Below, piece after piece: positions 35,046 to 47,079 of a stretch of 64,000 nt of DNA. The notes below the pieces were generated by a model that had not been told where the DNA came from, ran no database searches, and worked only from the letters and a program-made list of their open reading frames with translations. The number at the start of each line of letters is the position of its first letter. Positions within the stretch are counted from its first letter, which is position 1. The position numbers and the translations under genes are program-made. Location of the stretch: the NCBI GenBank assembly GCA_039881145.1, contig JAYKKI010000074.1, positions 10,109,501 through 10,173,500 on the forward strand, read 5' to 3'. This stretch comes from Druceiella hillmani (Eukaryota; Arthropoda; Insecta; Lepidoptera; Hepialidae).

Positions 35046-35790
35046 TTATATCGATATGGTTAAAATAATTATAAAATTACTTTCTGACACGAAATGCTTC
35101 TCTAGTGGCCGTAAGTTGTAGTTTCGTCGTACCGATCGAAGAGATCTCTCGTCATCGGTAATGTCAATAGTTGTGGTAATTTTCTTAGAGATTAAATATT
35201 TATATAGTATACAAGCTGTTTTCGTATTCGCATCAACTAATTTTAACTGACACTCAGAAGGCCCACCAAACATACGAAATATACCAATTGCATTTTCTAG
35301 CACATTTCGTGCTCTGCTGAGGCAATTATTAGAAATATATTTTTCTCTGCTATTTTTAAGTGCAATTTGTGGGTACGGTCTTATATAATGTTCTTGTGAA
35401 GGAAATGTCTTGTCACTTATAAATACGTAGGACATTGAATCTGCACACTCAATCAATGTTGGTAATTGGGCAAGTTTAGTTGCCCATTTTGTAATTTTTC
35501 ATTCAGAATACTATCAACAAACATACCTCCAACTCTAAATCGACCCATAAAGTTAACATATATAATAAAACATTTCTTGAGCGATTCGATAACTGCGAAT
35601 AGCCCGATGAAAAAAAGTTTTGATCAAAAAATTGAGATCCAGAATGATGCGGGCATTTTATTGAGTTTGCTTCCTATCTGTGGTGCAAAAAGAATTTGGG
35701 ACTTGTGATTTATTATTGACATCTACTGCAATTTCTTTCCATTCATCGATCCACTTACCAAAGGTAGTCAGCATGATCCTCCAACAAACA
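35046..35790 (-). pseudogene. PIF/Harbinger DDE transposase relic
   Basis: Three pieces in consecutive frames reconstitute the order of a HARBI1-like transposase (DDE_Tnp_4). From 35790 to 35710 the sequence reads WKEIAVDVNNKSQVPNSF followed by CTTDRKQ, where the family has a Trp-rich block and a DGKH motif carrying the first catalytic Asp. From about 35640 to 35470 it reads FMGRFRVGGMFVDSILNEKL then QNGQLNLP, where the family's SDGG Asp is replaced. From 35460 to 35046 it reads YVFISDKTFPSQEHYIRPYP, then SRARNVLENAIGI, the region with the last catalytic residue. Frameshifts and at least one lost catalytic Asp make it inactive. It lies antiparallel to the MADF/BESS frame. The plus-strand frame 35466-35708 is a shadow. 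Confidence 0.85.
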
Positions 35791-35892
35791 AATGAACATA
35801 TGCACCTTTACTCGAATTTATTTTTCTCTACATGACAAACCGTACAAAAACTGGTGGCACAAGTGAGTCAATATTTTTTGTGGAACACGTGA

Positions 35893-36213
35893 ATTAAAGT
35901 TCAAGGTACGGCTATTTCGAAGGATATTGAATATAACGATAACATACCAAGTATCCAAAGCCAGTCTCATATTAGTAACAGAATCTCGAAACTATTAAAG
36001 CAAAGAAAGAGAAGACTTAACTATAATTCATTAATTGATTTACTGAGAAAAATTGATACAGGAAATAAAAAGAGGGCTTATGAAGTAAAAGAAACGAAGA
36101 ATAACAGACATCTTTTAAATTTGCTCTTCAACAGCACATGCAAGACAATTATTAATAAGATTCACATCGAATACAAAGACATGTTTAAAAAATCATTTAA
36201 ATATAGTAGATGA
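35893..36213 (+). pseudogene. BESS-like C-terminal exon of the Harbinger accessory protein
   Basis: A frame of about 105 codons is open between stops but has no start codon, so it would be an internal or terminal exon. It reads IQSQSHISNRISKLLKQRKR, a basic region, then YNSLIDLLRKIDT and HLLNLLFNSTCKTIINKIHI before ending near FKKSFKYSR. The spacing of Leu, Leu-Phe and Ser followed by a Lys-containing helix resembles the BESS protein-interaction motif that accompanies MADF domains. It is on the same strand as the MADF fragment, with the transposase on the opposite strand in between. The gap may be an intron or a deletion. The BESS assignment is an inference. Confidence 0.5.
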
Positions 36214-38261
36214 AGCGGAGAAAACTTATGAAAGTTATCCTTTAGGACAACACTGCCAATAGAGTTACTCAACATTATAAACAAGCCATACAATACCATA
36301 GATTCAATAAGATAGAATTGGTATATTTTAATTTCTACAACCTTACTTTATATTTTTCAACATATGAAGTACAAAATATCTACATTAATATAACTATGTA
36401 TTTTTTTTGCTTACCTCAAAAAAATAGCCACTTTCCTTCTGGAGTTTTTAATAGTTGGTATCTTGATTAATAATAATTTCGGTATACAATGATAACAACT
36501 CATAAAATGATGTTCTAGAAAGACAATAATGCAACTGACAATTTTTATCGTCTATTTTGTAAAATAAAGTAATAGCTCTCCATTTGCCGACATCAAATGT
36601 GACTGCTTATCAAGTATCCGTGATTGCGTACTTACCTTTATTTCATACGCATAAATAAAATTATTTTTATTTATATTACAACATATCTTATTTGAGATTT
36701 GAATAAATTTTTCAATATAATTTTCATTTAGTATGGATTTTTCGATTTTGAATTTCAGAATATTTAATTTTTTTTACTTATTTCTAAAACCCAATGGTAA
36801 ACTTATAAATTAACCTAAAGCTTTGGGTACATAAAATTACCCTAAAAACACATGGTTTTGAATGTATTACAAGCAATAACCGAAAAAATAGAGTCAAGAC
36901 AATTCGAATAAACATCACTTTAACCACCACCAATCGTGAACTACAAAGCGACTTCATAACTCGTTCCTTAAGGAGTCAATGGATCACAAAAAATAACCCG
37001 CTATACTGTCTTCAGTAAAGTAAGTGCAGATGACAACAGGGAATATCATAGGAGGAAAACTACGACTAAGTTTTAGGAAAAAGTCGATAATGCACACAAA
37101 AATATATCCTATTTCATTACATTCAAATTTGTATATTTTTGGAAGTAAAGTACGATACTCTTAAGATATTGCTATGGATTTAAAATTTAAATTGAATATA
37201 TTCATTGGCATACCGTTGTAGTAGTATTCATTTAGCGTGCCAAAAAAAGTTACTTTGAGAGGCGAGTAGGCACATTGTATGTCACTTTGAAATTTAATAC
37301 TTTACGGTTGGGGCTTAAACATGACAAATAGGGGATAAAAATGCAATTTCATTTTGCAAATCTTTTCTTTTCTTCGTCTGAGTCTACGACAATAATTATT
37401 ACCCCACTTTATATGTGGAGGGATCCACATGAAGAACTTGTTTTCGATTTTCCGTTTACCACAACTTTGTATACTTTAAAATATTATATATGATAGACAT
37501 AAAATAATTAATTATATGATGGACATAAAATTAGAACTATGACATTCATATAATGTAGTTGTAGGAAAAGTAAAAGGAAAGGTTTTCGCGTCTTAGATAA
37601 ACATATACACAGAACAATATGATGTTTTTTTGTGATCTAATAACTATACGGAGGAAGCAGACCGCGAACATTAATTAAAATCATATAATCATACTTAATT
37701 AATAAACCTCGACATTATTGCACCTCGTGCAACTGAATATAAGAGAAGCAAACATTAAAGAGATGAACGTTTTGAGTATCCTTAAGTCGTTTTTGACTGG
37801 AGGAAAAATGATAATATCGCTAATAATTTAGACGATAATTGTTTGCTTTGTGCTATGAAGTTACATTTGGTTATCCCTCCCGGTTTCACATCAAAGTAAA
37901 AATAACAATGACATACTCGATGTTAAATAGCACGAGTTACGTACCCAATATAGAGGCCTGATATATTTTATTTATCACGCGTTAATTTCTCTATTCAAAA
38001 TCTTTATATTTGACTTCAGGATGATCCTAAAATTACTGAATAAAAATGTTGCATGTATATATAAAAACTCTCTTCATTAGAAAAAAATCTCTTTATAAAA
38101 TAAAATTCCGTCGAGTAAAATAAACCGTAGAGTAATGAATGTTCCGTACCAAAGTATGCATTTAGAGATATTTTACATTACTGAATTTGTGTATTACCAA
38201 ACTTTCATGCATACAAGTTTATGTATATCTAAAATAATGTAATCTGCGCTGAAGAGTTCCT
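36214..38261. other. AT-rich stretch, no gene called
   Basis: A good donor-like site AAAG|GTAAGTACG is present on the minus strand near 36640, with no partner. 36950-37080 has a short protein-like plus-strand stretch (RYTVFSKVSADDNREYHRRK) between stops, with no recognised family. The remainder is AT-rich and featureless to me. Confidence 0.4.
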
Positions 38262-38509
38262 GACGCCATTTTCCAGCTCATCGTGAAACCCTGGCCGCTG
38301 CTTGTGACAAAGAGGCTCATCAAGAAAAGTCAAACCTGCCTAAAGTGGGTGGATCTTCTCTTCACCATTTAAGAGTTTTTCACTATTTTCAGTTCCATTA
38401 TTAGACCCTGACTACCATCAGTGACACAATTTCTGTTAAAGATGTGATAAATGATTTCAAACTTGATATGAAATTTCTCCAAGGGTCGTTTTGTACTCTC
38501 ATACGTTGA
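38262..38509 (+). pseudogene. Unrecognised coding relic, copy 1 of 2
   Basis: The frame reads DAIFQLIVKPWPLLVTKRLI, then KKSQTCLKWVDLLFTI, a stop, EFFTIFSSIIRP, and after a one-base shift LTTISDTISVKDVINDFKLD followed by MKFLQGSFCTLIR and a stop. A second copy at 39348-39600 preserves the same core (WPLLVKKRLFKESQTCLNAM). Agreement between the two copies at protein level shows that the source was coding. I do not recognise the family. The repeat nature suggests a mobile-element or multicopy host protein. Confidence 0.6.
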
Positions 38510-39347
38510 ACAGTTCTTGCGTGTAATGTGGTTGCATCATTTGGGTTAGAAAGGTTCGAAGAAACGGAGTAACGAAATTACTTGGGAGATTAATAAAATA
38601 TGAAAAAGAAAATAATGAGAATACTTCCACTGCAATTTCCATTTATGTACAGAAATTATTTATACTCTTGAAAATACACAGTGGGTTTTAGAAAGTTATC
38701 CGAAATTTTCCTTCGATTTTGACCTCAGCATACATTTATACAAATTTTTTTTGATTTTGTGTGATAAGTTATTTTTTTATCATTTTCGAATTTTTATTGA
38801 ACAATTATTTTTGTATCTTTGTTTACAATTATATAAATTCTGTCAGATTTAGTTTGATGTATCATAATTTTTTGGTCATTCGAATATCCCTCTTTCATGA
38901 CATTTAAAAATTAATCATCAAAATAAATTATTATTTTCCTTGATATTTTTAGGTATCCTATTTGACTTCGTTATAATGCCATAAGTTTTCCACTTTCACT
39001 TCCTGTGCAAAGACAAAAACTAATGATAATCAATTTTTTTTCAAAATTTTGATTATTAACGCAAACTATTTTTCACTGAATCTCGTAATGATGGTTTTCT
39101 GCAAGGTAAATTTTCGAAAAGGTTAATTTGACCTATTATTAAATTGAATATAAATCTTTACGTTTGCATTCTGTTACAATGCAATATTTTCACAATAGAA
39201 AATTATTACATTATTGATTGGAAATGAAGAAAGTTAAGTTGTTTTTTTAAAAAAGGATGGTTATATGCCTGAAATTTTGTAATTAAATTCTGAACAAAGT
39301 CAAACTAAACGCAGTGAATTTACACCTGGCTATTTAGGAGTTCCTGA
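38510..39347. other. AT-rich stretch between the two coding relics
   Basis: No feature was recognised. 39300-39330 (GTCAAACTAAACGCAGTGAA) may be an extra fragment of the same repeat. Confidence 0.4.
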
Positions 39348-39600
39348 CTCCGTTTTCTGACGTACAGCACGTAGTCAGATCCTGGCCGTTGCTTGTAAAG
39401 AAGAGACTCTTCAAGGAAAGTCAAACCTGTCTAAACGCGATGAATCTACTTTTCAGCATCGAAGAGTTGCCCTATATCTTTCAGCACCCTCATTAACATC
39501 CACGACCAATATCTAAATGAATTTCATCATAGACCTCACTAACATCCACGACCAATATACTAAATGAAATTTCTCAAAGGATCCTCTTTTTCAAGAGGTT
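39348..39600 (+). pseudogene. Unrecognised coding relic, copy 2 of 2
   Basis: The frame reads VVRSWPLLVKKRLFKESQTC, then LNAMNLLFSIEELPYIFQHP and a stop, parallel to copy 1. This copy better preserves the middle (SIEELPYIF, where copy 1 has a stop). A 26-base phrase with AACATCCACGACCAATAT is tandemly duplicated at about 39494-39558. The end (GAAATTTCTCAAAGGATCCT) matches copy 1 (GAAATTTCTCCAAGGGTCG). The copies lie 1.1 kb apart in direct orientation. Confidence 0.6.
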
Positions 39601-40609
39601 CATACCATAATTATACATAGCCCATTCGAAACCATTGTTTTCCAAAAAAATCAGGAAAATTAATTAACACGCCTTCTAGCTACAGCTGTACATAATTTGA
39701 AAAAATATAATAGTGTTGTATTGAAACGCTTATCATTTTTTGGAGTCAATAAAAATAGCAGACAACGGGAGAAATATTCAAACAAAGGGTCCTGTTAAGG
39801 AAGTAATTTTATTATATAATTACTTCCTTAAACTAAGTAAGTTATACAAAAATCAGGCATTACGCCACACTGATACGAATGTCATCGACTAGCAGTCAAT
39901 AATATCTTACCATATCGATGTAACTATGTCGAACTCTACCTTGCCTAACTAGAAAGTTTACTTGAAGTCTCGCTTAAATGTTCCCTACTCAGATTTCACT
40001 GAGATACGCTTCATATTAAAAGTATCTTGTCTCCTATTGTAGAATTGTTGACCTATTCATGTTTCAACGGCTCTTATAATAATATATGTAACATGTATAT
40101 AGTATACACTAATCAATTATAAATTCATGAAAGATAGCATGGCTTTCGAATTTAATCAGCTTTAATGGTTTTAGAACATGTATGTTGACATGTTTACCTT
40201 CAAACTTATAGTAACTTAACTATATTCGTAGACAAGATGCTGCTATATTTTCTATTTTAGCTACATTCAGTGTAATGAGACAATATTGATTTATTAAGAG
40301 CTCTTTATCTTATGTCACTTGGATAAAATACAAGTTGTGTCACAAGAATGTGCATTTAGATCTATTCATAGTCAAAAATAGAAAAAGTGATTTAAGAACA
40401 ATTATATAAATTATCACTAATCTATATGAGATATATGTAAATTTATTATTACTATTATATATAAAATGTATGTAAATTTATTATTGACTAAATGATTAAA
40501 TAATTTTGTATGCGATGGCGTAAGTTGTTGTAAATACATTCGGGAGAAATTTATAATTAAAATTGTTTTATTTTTATTATCATTTCTATTGTGGATAATT
40601 TTAATTTAA
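39601..40609. other. AT-rich stretch with one hairpin
   Basis: A perfect hairpin with 14-bp arms (TTAAGGAAGTAATT, 9-base loop, AATTACTTCCTTAA) lies at 39795-39831. A tandem duplication containing TATGTAAATTTATTATT lies near 40432-40485. No gene was seen. Confidence 0.5.
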
Positions 40610-40785
40610 AGAATTGAAGTGTCGCTTAATTTTATTTATGAGAAGTTTTCCCCCAGGCCCATTAGCATAGAAGATGTGCTGTTCACAACTCACATGACTA
40701 ACAATTGAATTTGAACGTCTCTCTGATAAAATGATTTCTCCCGCCCGTCTTGTCACTGCTCTCATCGTACTTATTCGCATAATAC
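40610..40785 (-). other. Unrecognised open stretch beside a microsatellite
   Basis: The minus strand is open from within the CA array and then reads RAVTRRAGEIILSERRSNSI, then VSHVSCEQHIFYANGPGGKL before its stop. The portion outside the CA array is GC-richer and protein-like. No family was recognised, and it may be a transposon 3' end. Confidence 0.25.
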
Positions 40786-40813
40786 ATGCACACACATACA
40801 CACACGTACACAA

Positions 40814-40846
<33 letters not shown>

Positions 40847-40876
40847 CACACACATATATATGTATATATATATACA

Positions 40877-40951
<75 letters not shown>
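40786..40951. repeat. Compound (CA)n(TA)n microsatellite
   Basis: A CA array (40790-40852) is followed by a long TA array with TATATGTATA interruptions. The His-Thr and Tyr-Ile open frames over it are artefacts. Confidence 0.97.
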
Positions 40952-40955
<4 letters not shown>

Positions 40956-42480
40956 ATGCAGAAGAATTTAATACATATTATTAATTCAAACCAAATAAAA
41001 TAATTCCAATTGTTTAATTGTAACGTAACATTTGGAACCGATAAATTTATGGAAATTTAAGAAACATAATTTCGCACTTAACTATGTTCAAAGTCCAAAA
41101 TAGATTAAATGTCTTTAGAAACAATTAAGATTTTTATTCATTTCAATACATTGATTTAGTCACAAAAAAAGAAATTTGCCGCCTCATCAAACAATTAGCA
41201 AGAGTTCATTTGTAAAGCTGCCGGAGTGGAAGCAGAGAATCTTAACAGTATCTCTCAGGGTCGTACACTATTGTATGTAAGTGTAGTACCTTCGATCTGT
41301 TTACCAGACTTTGTATCGAATAGATTTAATATGAATATACCACTCAGTAACAAGATATAGAAATCTTTGTAATACGCGGCATGGTAAGTGATTAATATTT
41401 TTGTAAACTATTAATTTTTAATATACAGGAAAAATCTATAAAAGAAATCTATAAGGAAAAATCCTTGAAAGAAACTACGAATTTTCCATTTATCATAACC
41501 GCTTAAACTTAACTAAAATAAAATAAATAAATTTTAAAGTGCTCTTTTGTCTATTATAAAATTTATAATCTCCAATCTTATGGTTATTAAACTTTTTGGT
41601 TGATATCACAAGAATGGCAATTGTGTTGGCAAAATTCATTGCAAAGCCCAGTTTTTACAGAAATAATTTTTCTAATCAAAGTTTCGTAACAAATTTCGCG
41701 AGCAACTTTCTTTTTGTAATTACTTCGTTTTTTATGTATATTCTCTCATGTGTTAAAAATAATGAAGTTTTCATTTCTACTAGACTGAAAAATGAAGAAA
41801 AAAAAAATTGTTTCATATTTGTACGAAATTTGTTATTTTACTGCATGATTGAAATTAAACATTTTTATAAGTAAATTATCCCCTATATTTAGTAATAAAT
41901 ATTGTTAAAATCATTGTATAATATTTTGATAATGTCTGAGTAACTAGTTTGTTAGCCATTATGCTCAATTAAGATCGACATTGTGATAAACTCACATGTG
42001 TCTAAATCGACGTTACTTCGCTTTAGAGGAGCATATTACAAACTCGTGACTTAAAGTTATACACTATCATAACGATGTGTATTATCTACAAGGGTGTACT
42101 AAATTTGGTTAACCCCACGTAGAATCTCTCACCGGCTCAAGTTATTACCGGAAGTATCCCATTATCGGTCTCGGAGAGCAGTGGATGTGCGCGTGGGATA
42201 ACGTCACCTTTAAAGGCCTTATTGACACCACCTCTCTTGAGAGACTCTAAATATTATTTCTCTCTTATCCGTTTACGCATCAGTCTTGAAAATTGAATAA
42301 CATCTTTACAATTTTGCAAATGGTCACGAAAATGTACAAGGCCTAGGTTTTAAGATATTGGCAGCATTTTATGCTAATAATTTTAATATTTTTGATATAA
42401 TATATATACATTTATTTCAGACATATTTAGTAAACCATACAAATGGTAAAGGGCTAGAGTTACGAGAGATTAGAAGCCTA
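40952..42480. other. AT-rich stretch with two GC-richer patches
   Basis: 41205-41390 (TGCCGGAGTGGAAGCAGAGA) and 42080-42250 (TCACCGGCTCAAGTTATTAC, TCGGTCTCGGAGAGCAGTGG, GGATAACGTCACCTTTAAAG) are compositionally distinct. They could be regulatory or transposon-derived. I see no frame or boundary that decides. The 92-codon plus frame at 41596-41874 has no recognised family. Confidence 0.4.
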
Positions 42481-42544
42481 AGAATATGAAAAGCCAAAAA
42501 TTCACTGTGAACGTATTCTTTCACTTAGATATATTTTAACGGCT

Positions 42545-42995
42545 CTTGACAAGCTGCTATTTTGATTTTTATTCAGGCATTTGTGTAAGTTAAAATTTGG
42601 TCAAGCATTACATCTGTAAAAAAATTTGCCAGCACTCTTTGGCTGATTTGGCATGCCTAGTTTTTTGTTGAACATCTCAAATTTGTGTTATATTATTTTC
42701 AGCTTTAGTTGGAATATTTTGGCGGAAAGGTGTCTTCTGCCACTTGATGAAAAAGATGGGACTTTTCCAAAAAAAAATTAGATGCCCGTAGCTGCCTTCT
42801 GGATGTGGTAGTGGTAGTCAAATTAGTATCGAAATCCTGCTGTAATTTAGATGTTGATGAATGTGTTCGAATTAACTCTATTGTCGTCGAATGCGTCTTG
42901 GTCTGTGTCACGTTCTTGGCCGCGAACGCTCTAGTTATCTTCTTCTTCTTTACTTTCTGACGAGATATTTTTATATTCAGCATCATATTCCTGCA
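42545..42995 (-). pseudogene. piggyBac-like transposase relic
   Basis: On the minus strand TTTATTAATTTTGCAG (a possible acceptor) precedes an acidic stretch EYDAEYKNISSESKEEEDN. Further on come FWKSPIFFIKWQKTPFRQNI, a block ending NNITQI, then KTRHAKSAKECWQIF and, after a frameshift, FFTDVMLDQILTYTNA. The order (acidic N-terminus, a K-W..TP..R block, an HN/NNI block, an AK.a.. W..FF...ML..I..YTN block) is that of the N-terminal half of PiggyBac transposases (DDE_Tnp_1_7). There are several stops and at least one frameshift. The catalytic part is missing or unrecognisable. The ORF-like frame at 42705-42986 is an adjacent frame of the same relic. Confidence 0.75.
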
Positions 42996-43079
42996 AAATT
43001 AATAAAATCCGCTACTGCTCGCGTTCTTTTCTATTCGTAATTGTAAGAAATGTGAAAATAACAAAATAACTAATTTAAA

Positions 43080-43340
43080 AATTTTTTATCACTGTTTAAT
43101 GAATTTTTGGCCGCATCTATCTGCCGGTGCAAGCGCAACACGACTGAATGGCGGTATGCAGCAAGGAAGGGGGACCATTAGCCCCAACTACTAAGAAATA
43201 TAATTTTAAGAAAAACACACGTTTTCAAATATCGTGGGTCTAATTAACCTAACTATGCGTTCGCCGTATTAAATTTTTCTATGGGGAGGTTTACTATGTA
43301 CTCAGGTATTTTGTTAAAAAAAGTGCACTACCCAGTACTA
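43080..43340. other. GC-richer block between transposon relics
   Basis: A block around 43110-43170 (CCGCATCTATCTGCCGGTGC and CACGACTGAATGGCGGTATG) stands out from AT-rich surroundings. It lies upstream of the piggyBac-like relic on its coding strand and could be its 5' region. No terminal repeat was matched. Confidence 0.3.
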
Positions 43341-45680
43341 CGTATTACCCAGGAAAGACTTATTAATAATTTTTAATTTAAAGTCAGGATTATATAATTT
43401 ATTTTCACTTCTTGTAACAGATATTTTAACAAAATAATTTAAATTCTTTTTAAAATGCAGTAGGTCTTCATAGATACATAACGACGGCAAAGTCAGAATA
43501 TTTGCCTCTTTAAATTGATTTTTTAATGAATTTAGAGATTTCATATTATATATTGTTTGGACTGCTCTCTTTCGCAGGATAAAAATAGTTTTAATATCTG
43601 CGGTACTGCACCAAAGCATAATATCATACGACATAATATTGTGAAAATAAGCAAAATAAGCTAACCTGGCCGTCATTAGATCAGTCAGCTACCTAATTTT
43701 TCTACCTGCAAACACAGCTGAGCTTGACTTACTAGCTAGTGAATGTACGTGAGCACCCACAATAACTTATGATCTAGAGTTATACCCAGGAGAGCAGTAG
43801 TGGTTACTAAATTTTGGTACTTACTAGTATTTTGTTATTTAAAATTACACTACGACTAACCTGGGTGCATTAGGCAAATTTAATACATTTTATTTTCTTA
43901 TCATTTAATGAAAAGTTATTGACTAAAAACCATTTATGTACATTATTTATAGTTTCATTTTTGTTAGGTCTGCTTCTTTTCTGTTAACTTTGAAAATTGA
44001 GGAGTTATTATCAACAAAAAGGACAATATCGCACGTATTTCTTGCTATGAATGGTAAGTCATTAATATAGACAAGGAACACAAATGGACCGAGTATTTAG
44101 CCCTAGAGTACTCCCAATTTCATAATAAATCCTTTGGATTTAGTACCATTAATTTTTGCACGTTGTTCTCGATTTCACAAACGGGACTTTTTAAGATCGA
44201 TTGTCGTTCTCTCAGTACTTTAATAGCGTGGCTTATTGCCAAGTGTATCATTATCCATGCAATATAATCCATGCAACCAAAATCCACCCAATCAAAGCCT
44301 TGAAGAGGTCGCGGGGTACCTCTATGGTATCCCGTGAATTCTTCAAAGTTGTGTAGATAGTTTTATCTTCCTCTAAATTATGTAAGATGCCATGTTTATT
44401 ACAATGACAGGTAAGTTGATTTGACATAAGTTTTTCAATAATTTGACTGAGAGCAGGCAACATTGAAATTGGATGATAATTTGTATTGTTACTCGTACAA
44501 CCTGCCTTAAAAATAGAAATATTTTTGTCAATACTTATATAAAGTGTTAGAGTTGAAGCAATGTTTACGATAACACACCCAATAGCTTTAACTGACCTCA
44601 TAAGTCTACAGACTTTTTTAAAATTTTTGGTTTAAACGTTTTTATAAATATCTTTACATGTCACATGATTAAAATTAAATATAAAAAGGTTCAGTTTAAC
44701 ATTCTGCTTTAAGACTCAGTAAGCGCCAAGGGAATCAAGAACGAGACCTCTTGTAATTTGAAAAGGAAAATTCGAGAAAAGTTCTCGAACTTAATGGCTG
44801 CCACATTTTGATCTCATTCACGTCATTTATTTTTAATGTCAATATTTTTCATATTATTGGTTTCAGAATGAATCATTTTCCATGTGATTTTAGTTTTGTC
44901 ATGAATTCTATTTTTATTACTTGTGTGTAATGATTCTGTTTGTCAACATAGGTGTCTGTTTAAATATATTTTAACATAATTATGGAAAGTTTTTTGCCGG
45001 TAAATGATCGTTTATCAGAGAAATCATATAAAACATCTATAAATTGTCCTATTCCCTTCGCCGTCCAAGCGTTAAAACATAAATAATTTTCGTATCTGGG
45101 CTGCGTTTATTTTATATTTAGTGGTTTTTTTACAGTCATATATGATATTTGAGTCTCGTGAATTAACATTGAAAAAGCTTGGTTTAGTTTCAATATTCGA
45201 ATATTTAGTCAAAGGCTGTACACAAAGTCCCCTTCAATTTTAGTTCTATATATTTTCTGTATAGCTTGCGAATATAGGAGTAAATCTGGTTGGTTCATTA
45301 AACACATAATCCAGATATAATAACACAAACGAGGCAAGGAACCTTTGTTTCTCAACAGATCTAATAGAATATCAATATTAATATCTTCATATACTGTAAT
45401 ATGTTCCTTACTTTTTAGCTTACTAATAATTTGTTCTAATGAAGATAAAAAGTACATAAAGTTTTATGACGGTGCCCTATATACACATAAGATAATATAT
45501 TGATCCCATTCGGCACAACCAATTTCACATATACGTTCAATAGAATATTATGCGATGTCTTTCCCTTTTTTCAGTAGTAGTTTATCGTTATGTAATATTT
45601 ATGAACCTCCCCCCTCACAAGATACCTTATTGAAGACACTGGCTACTGAAAAAAATATCGATATTAAAATTCAGATACTC
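43338..45680 (-). mobile_element. Decayed Jockey/CR1-like non-LTR retrotransposon
   Basis: Read from 45680 downward, pieces occur in the right order. First is an apurinic endonuclease tail: IERICEIGCAEWDQYIILCV then YRAPS, then FLSSLEQIISKLKSKEHITV. A linker follows (SNIETKPSFFNVNSRDSNII), then the reverse transcriptase start (FKAGCTSNNTNYHPISMLPA then IIEKLMSNQLTCHCNKHGIL, 44500-44370). The palm is GPFVFLVYINDLPFIARNTC then DIVLFVDNNSSIFKVNRKEA (44090-43980), and the thumb/C-terminus is TARLAYFAYFHNIMSYDIML (43676-43338). Stops and frameshifts are frequent. The catalytic box normally reading F/YADD is FVDN here, so the enzyme is dead. There is no clear poly(A) tail or target-site duplication. 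Confidence 0.88.
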
Positions 45681-47079
45681 GAGATGTTTCTATAATATTT
45701 CAAGGATGGAAGTTGGATTGCCAATCAAATTGCGAATTAAAGGAGTAATATTTATTTTTTTGTTTGAACAGCGTATAGAATTTGCTTACATTGTTTAAAC
45801 ATTTGTACAGGAATATGATATTAAGCAATAAGCTATATTTCTGTATTTGAATTTCCAATCGATAAACAATGTATTATCGAGTTAAATGTAGTATTTTACC
45901 AAACAAACGTTAAAAAGACAAAATTAAAATATCACAAACCTTACCACCGTCGAAATATTTTGTCTAGACGACGTTTTGTAGCAGTTCCAGACAATCGTCA
46001 ATGTTTAGTTTATTGTCTGAAAATTCATAATAACAAATATATTTTTCGACAATAATTTTATCTCTGTTTACTTAATATAATATTTTGTCGTATTTGATCG
46101 TTTCAGGTATAGTATAAAATAAACATAATACACTTAAAAGAACTTTTATTATATACATTCTATACCTTCGTTCAAAAATTTATGTTGTGTAATTAAAGTT
46201 TCTTTGTTAAATTTAGCATATTAATCATTTACTTCATTCATTGATATAAAACTTGCCCAATAAAATTCCTGGGCATTTGTATAACCTGATGAATGTGATT
46301 AAATAGGTTCTCAATCTTGGGATTCAGTATTAATAAAACATTATATTTTGATATAGTTATACTTTAATTTCATAACTCATTCTCATTTTAAAGATTCTCG
46401 ATTTGAAATTCGAGGGTTTCCATGGATAGCGTCTAGACATCACGCTTTTGCAATTTACTGGTGTGAATTGATTTATAGTGCAGAATTTATTTTATAATGG
46501 AAGCTTAACATATCCATGTATTACAGACGTTTTCCACTGAAAACCCTTGATAAATGAAATGAAATTTGGCGCGATGAAAAAGAATATTAAACTTTATAAA
46601 TGACAAGATATAACATTCAAATTAGTTATAAGAAATATATGAGGCTTTCAAGATTAGCAGGCGAAAAAATTTCAAAAATTCCGCATATAGCATCGGAAAG
46701 AGGTGATAACTATAGGTGGTATGTCTTCAGAGTTATTTCCTTTATTTAAAAAAAAAATTTAGAAGGAAAGATTCTACGTAACATATAACTTTATAGTAGT
46801 AACAGGTGACACATAGCATCAATCTGTCTAAAAAAATACTTTTTAATTTTGAACCAAAGAAAATTGTTTCGTCGTTTTACCAATCACTGCCCAAATATTG
46901 CTACTAGATTTAACAAATGCATATAAATAATTCGATGTATCATTTGTATAACTCTCGTCCACTTTTGCACTAATTAAAAGCTGTATCAAACATTGATACA
47001 CTTAAATGTGTTGTATAACTTTAAATATAATAGCATATAAATCAATTTATACGTCTATATACCAAATTATATGTCAATA
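45681..47079. other. AT-rich stretch, no gene seen
   Basis: There is nothing recognisable between the two retrotransposon relics. A perfect run of AT-rich sequence with occasional TTGTCTGA motifs near 45990-46025 is not enough to call. Confidence 0.45.

Noticed and set aside
35466..35708. 80-codon plus-strand open frame
   Set aside because: It is the opposite-strand shadow of the Harbinger transposase relic, whose minus-strand motifs explain the openness.
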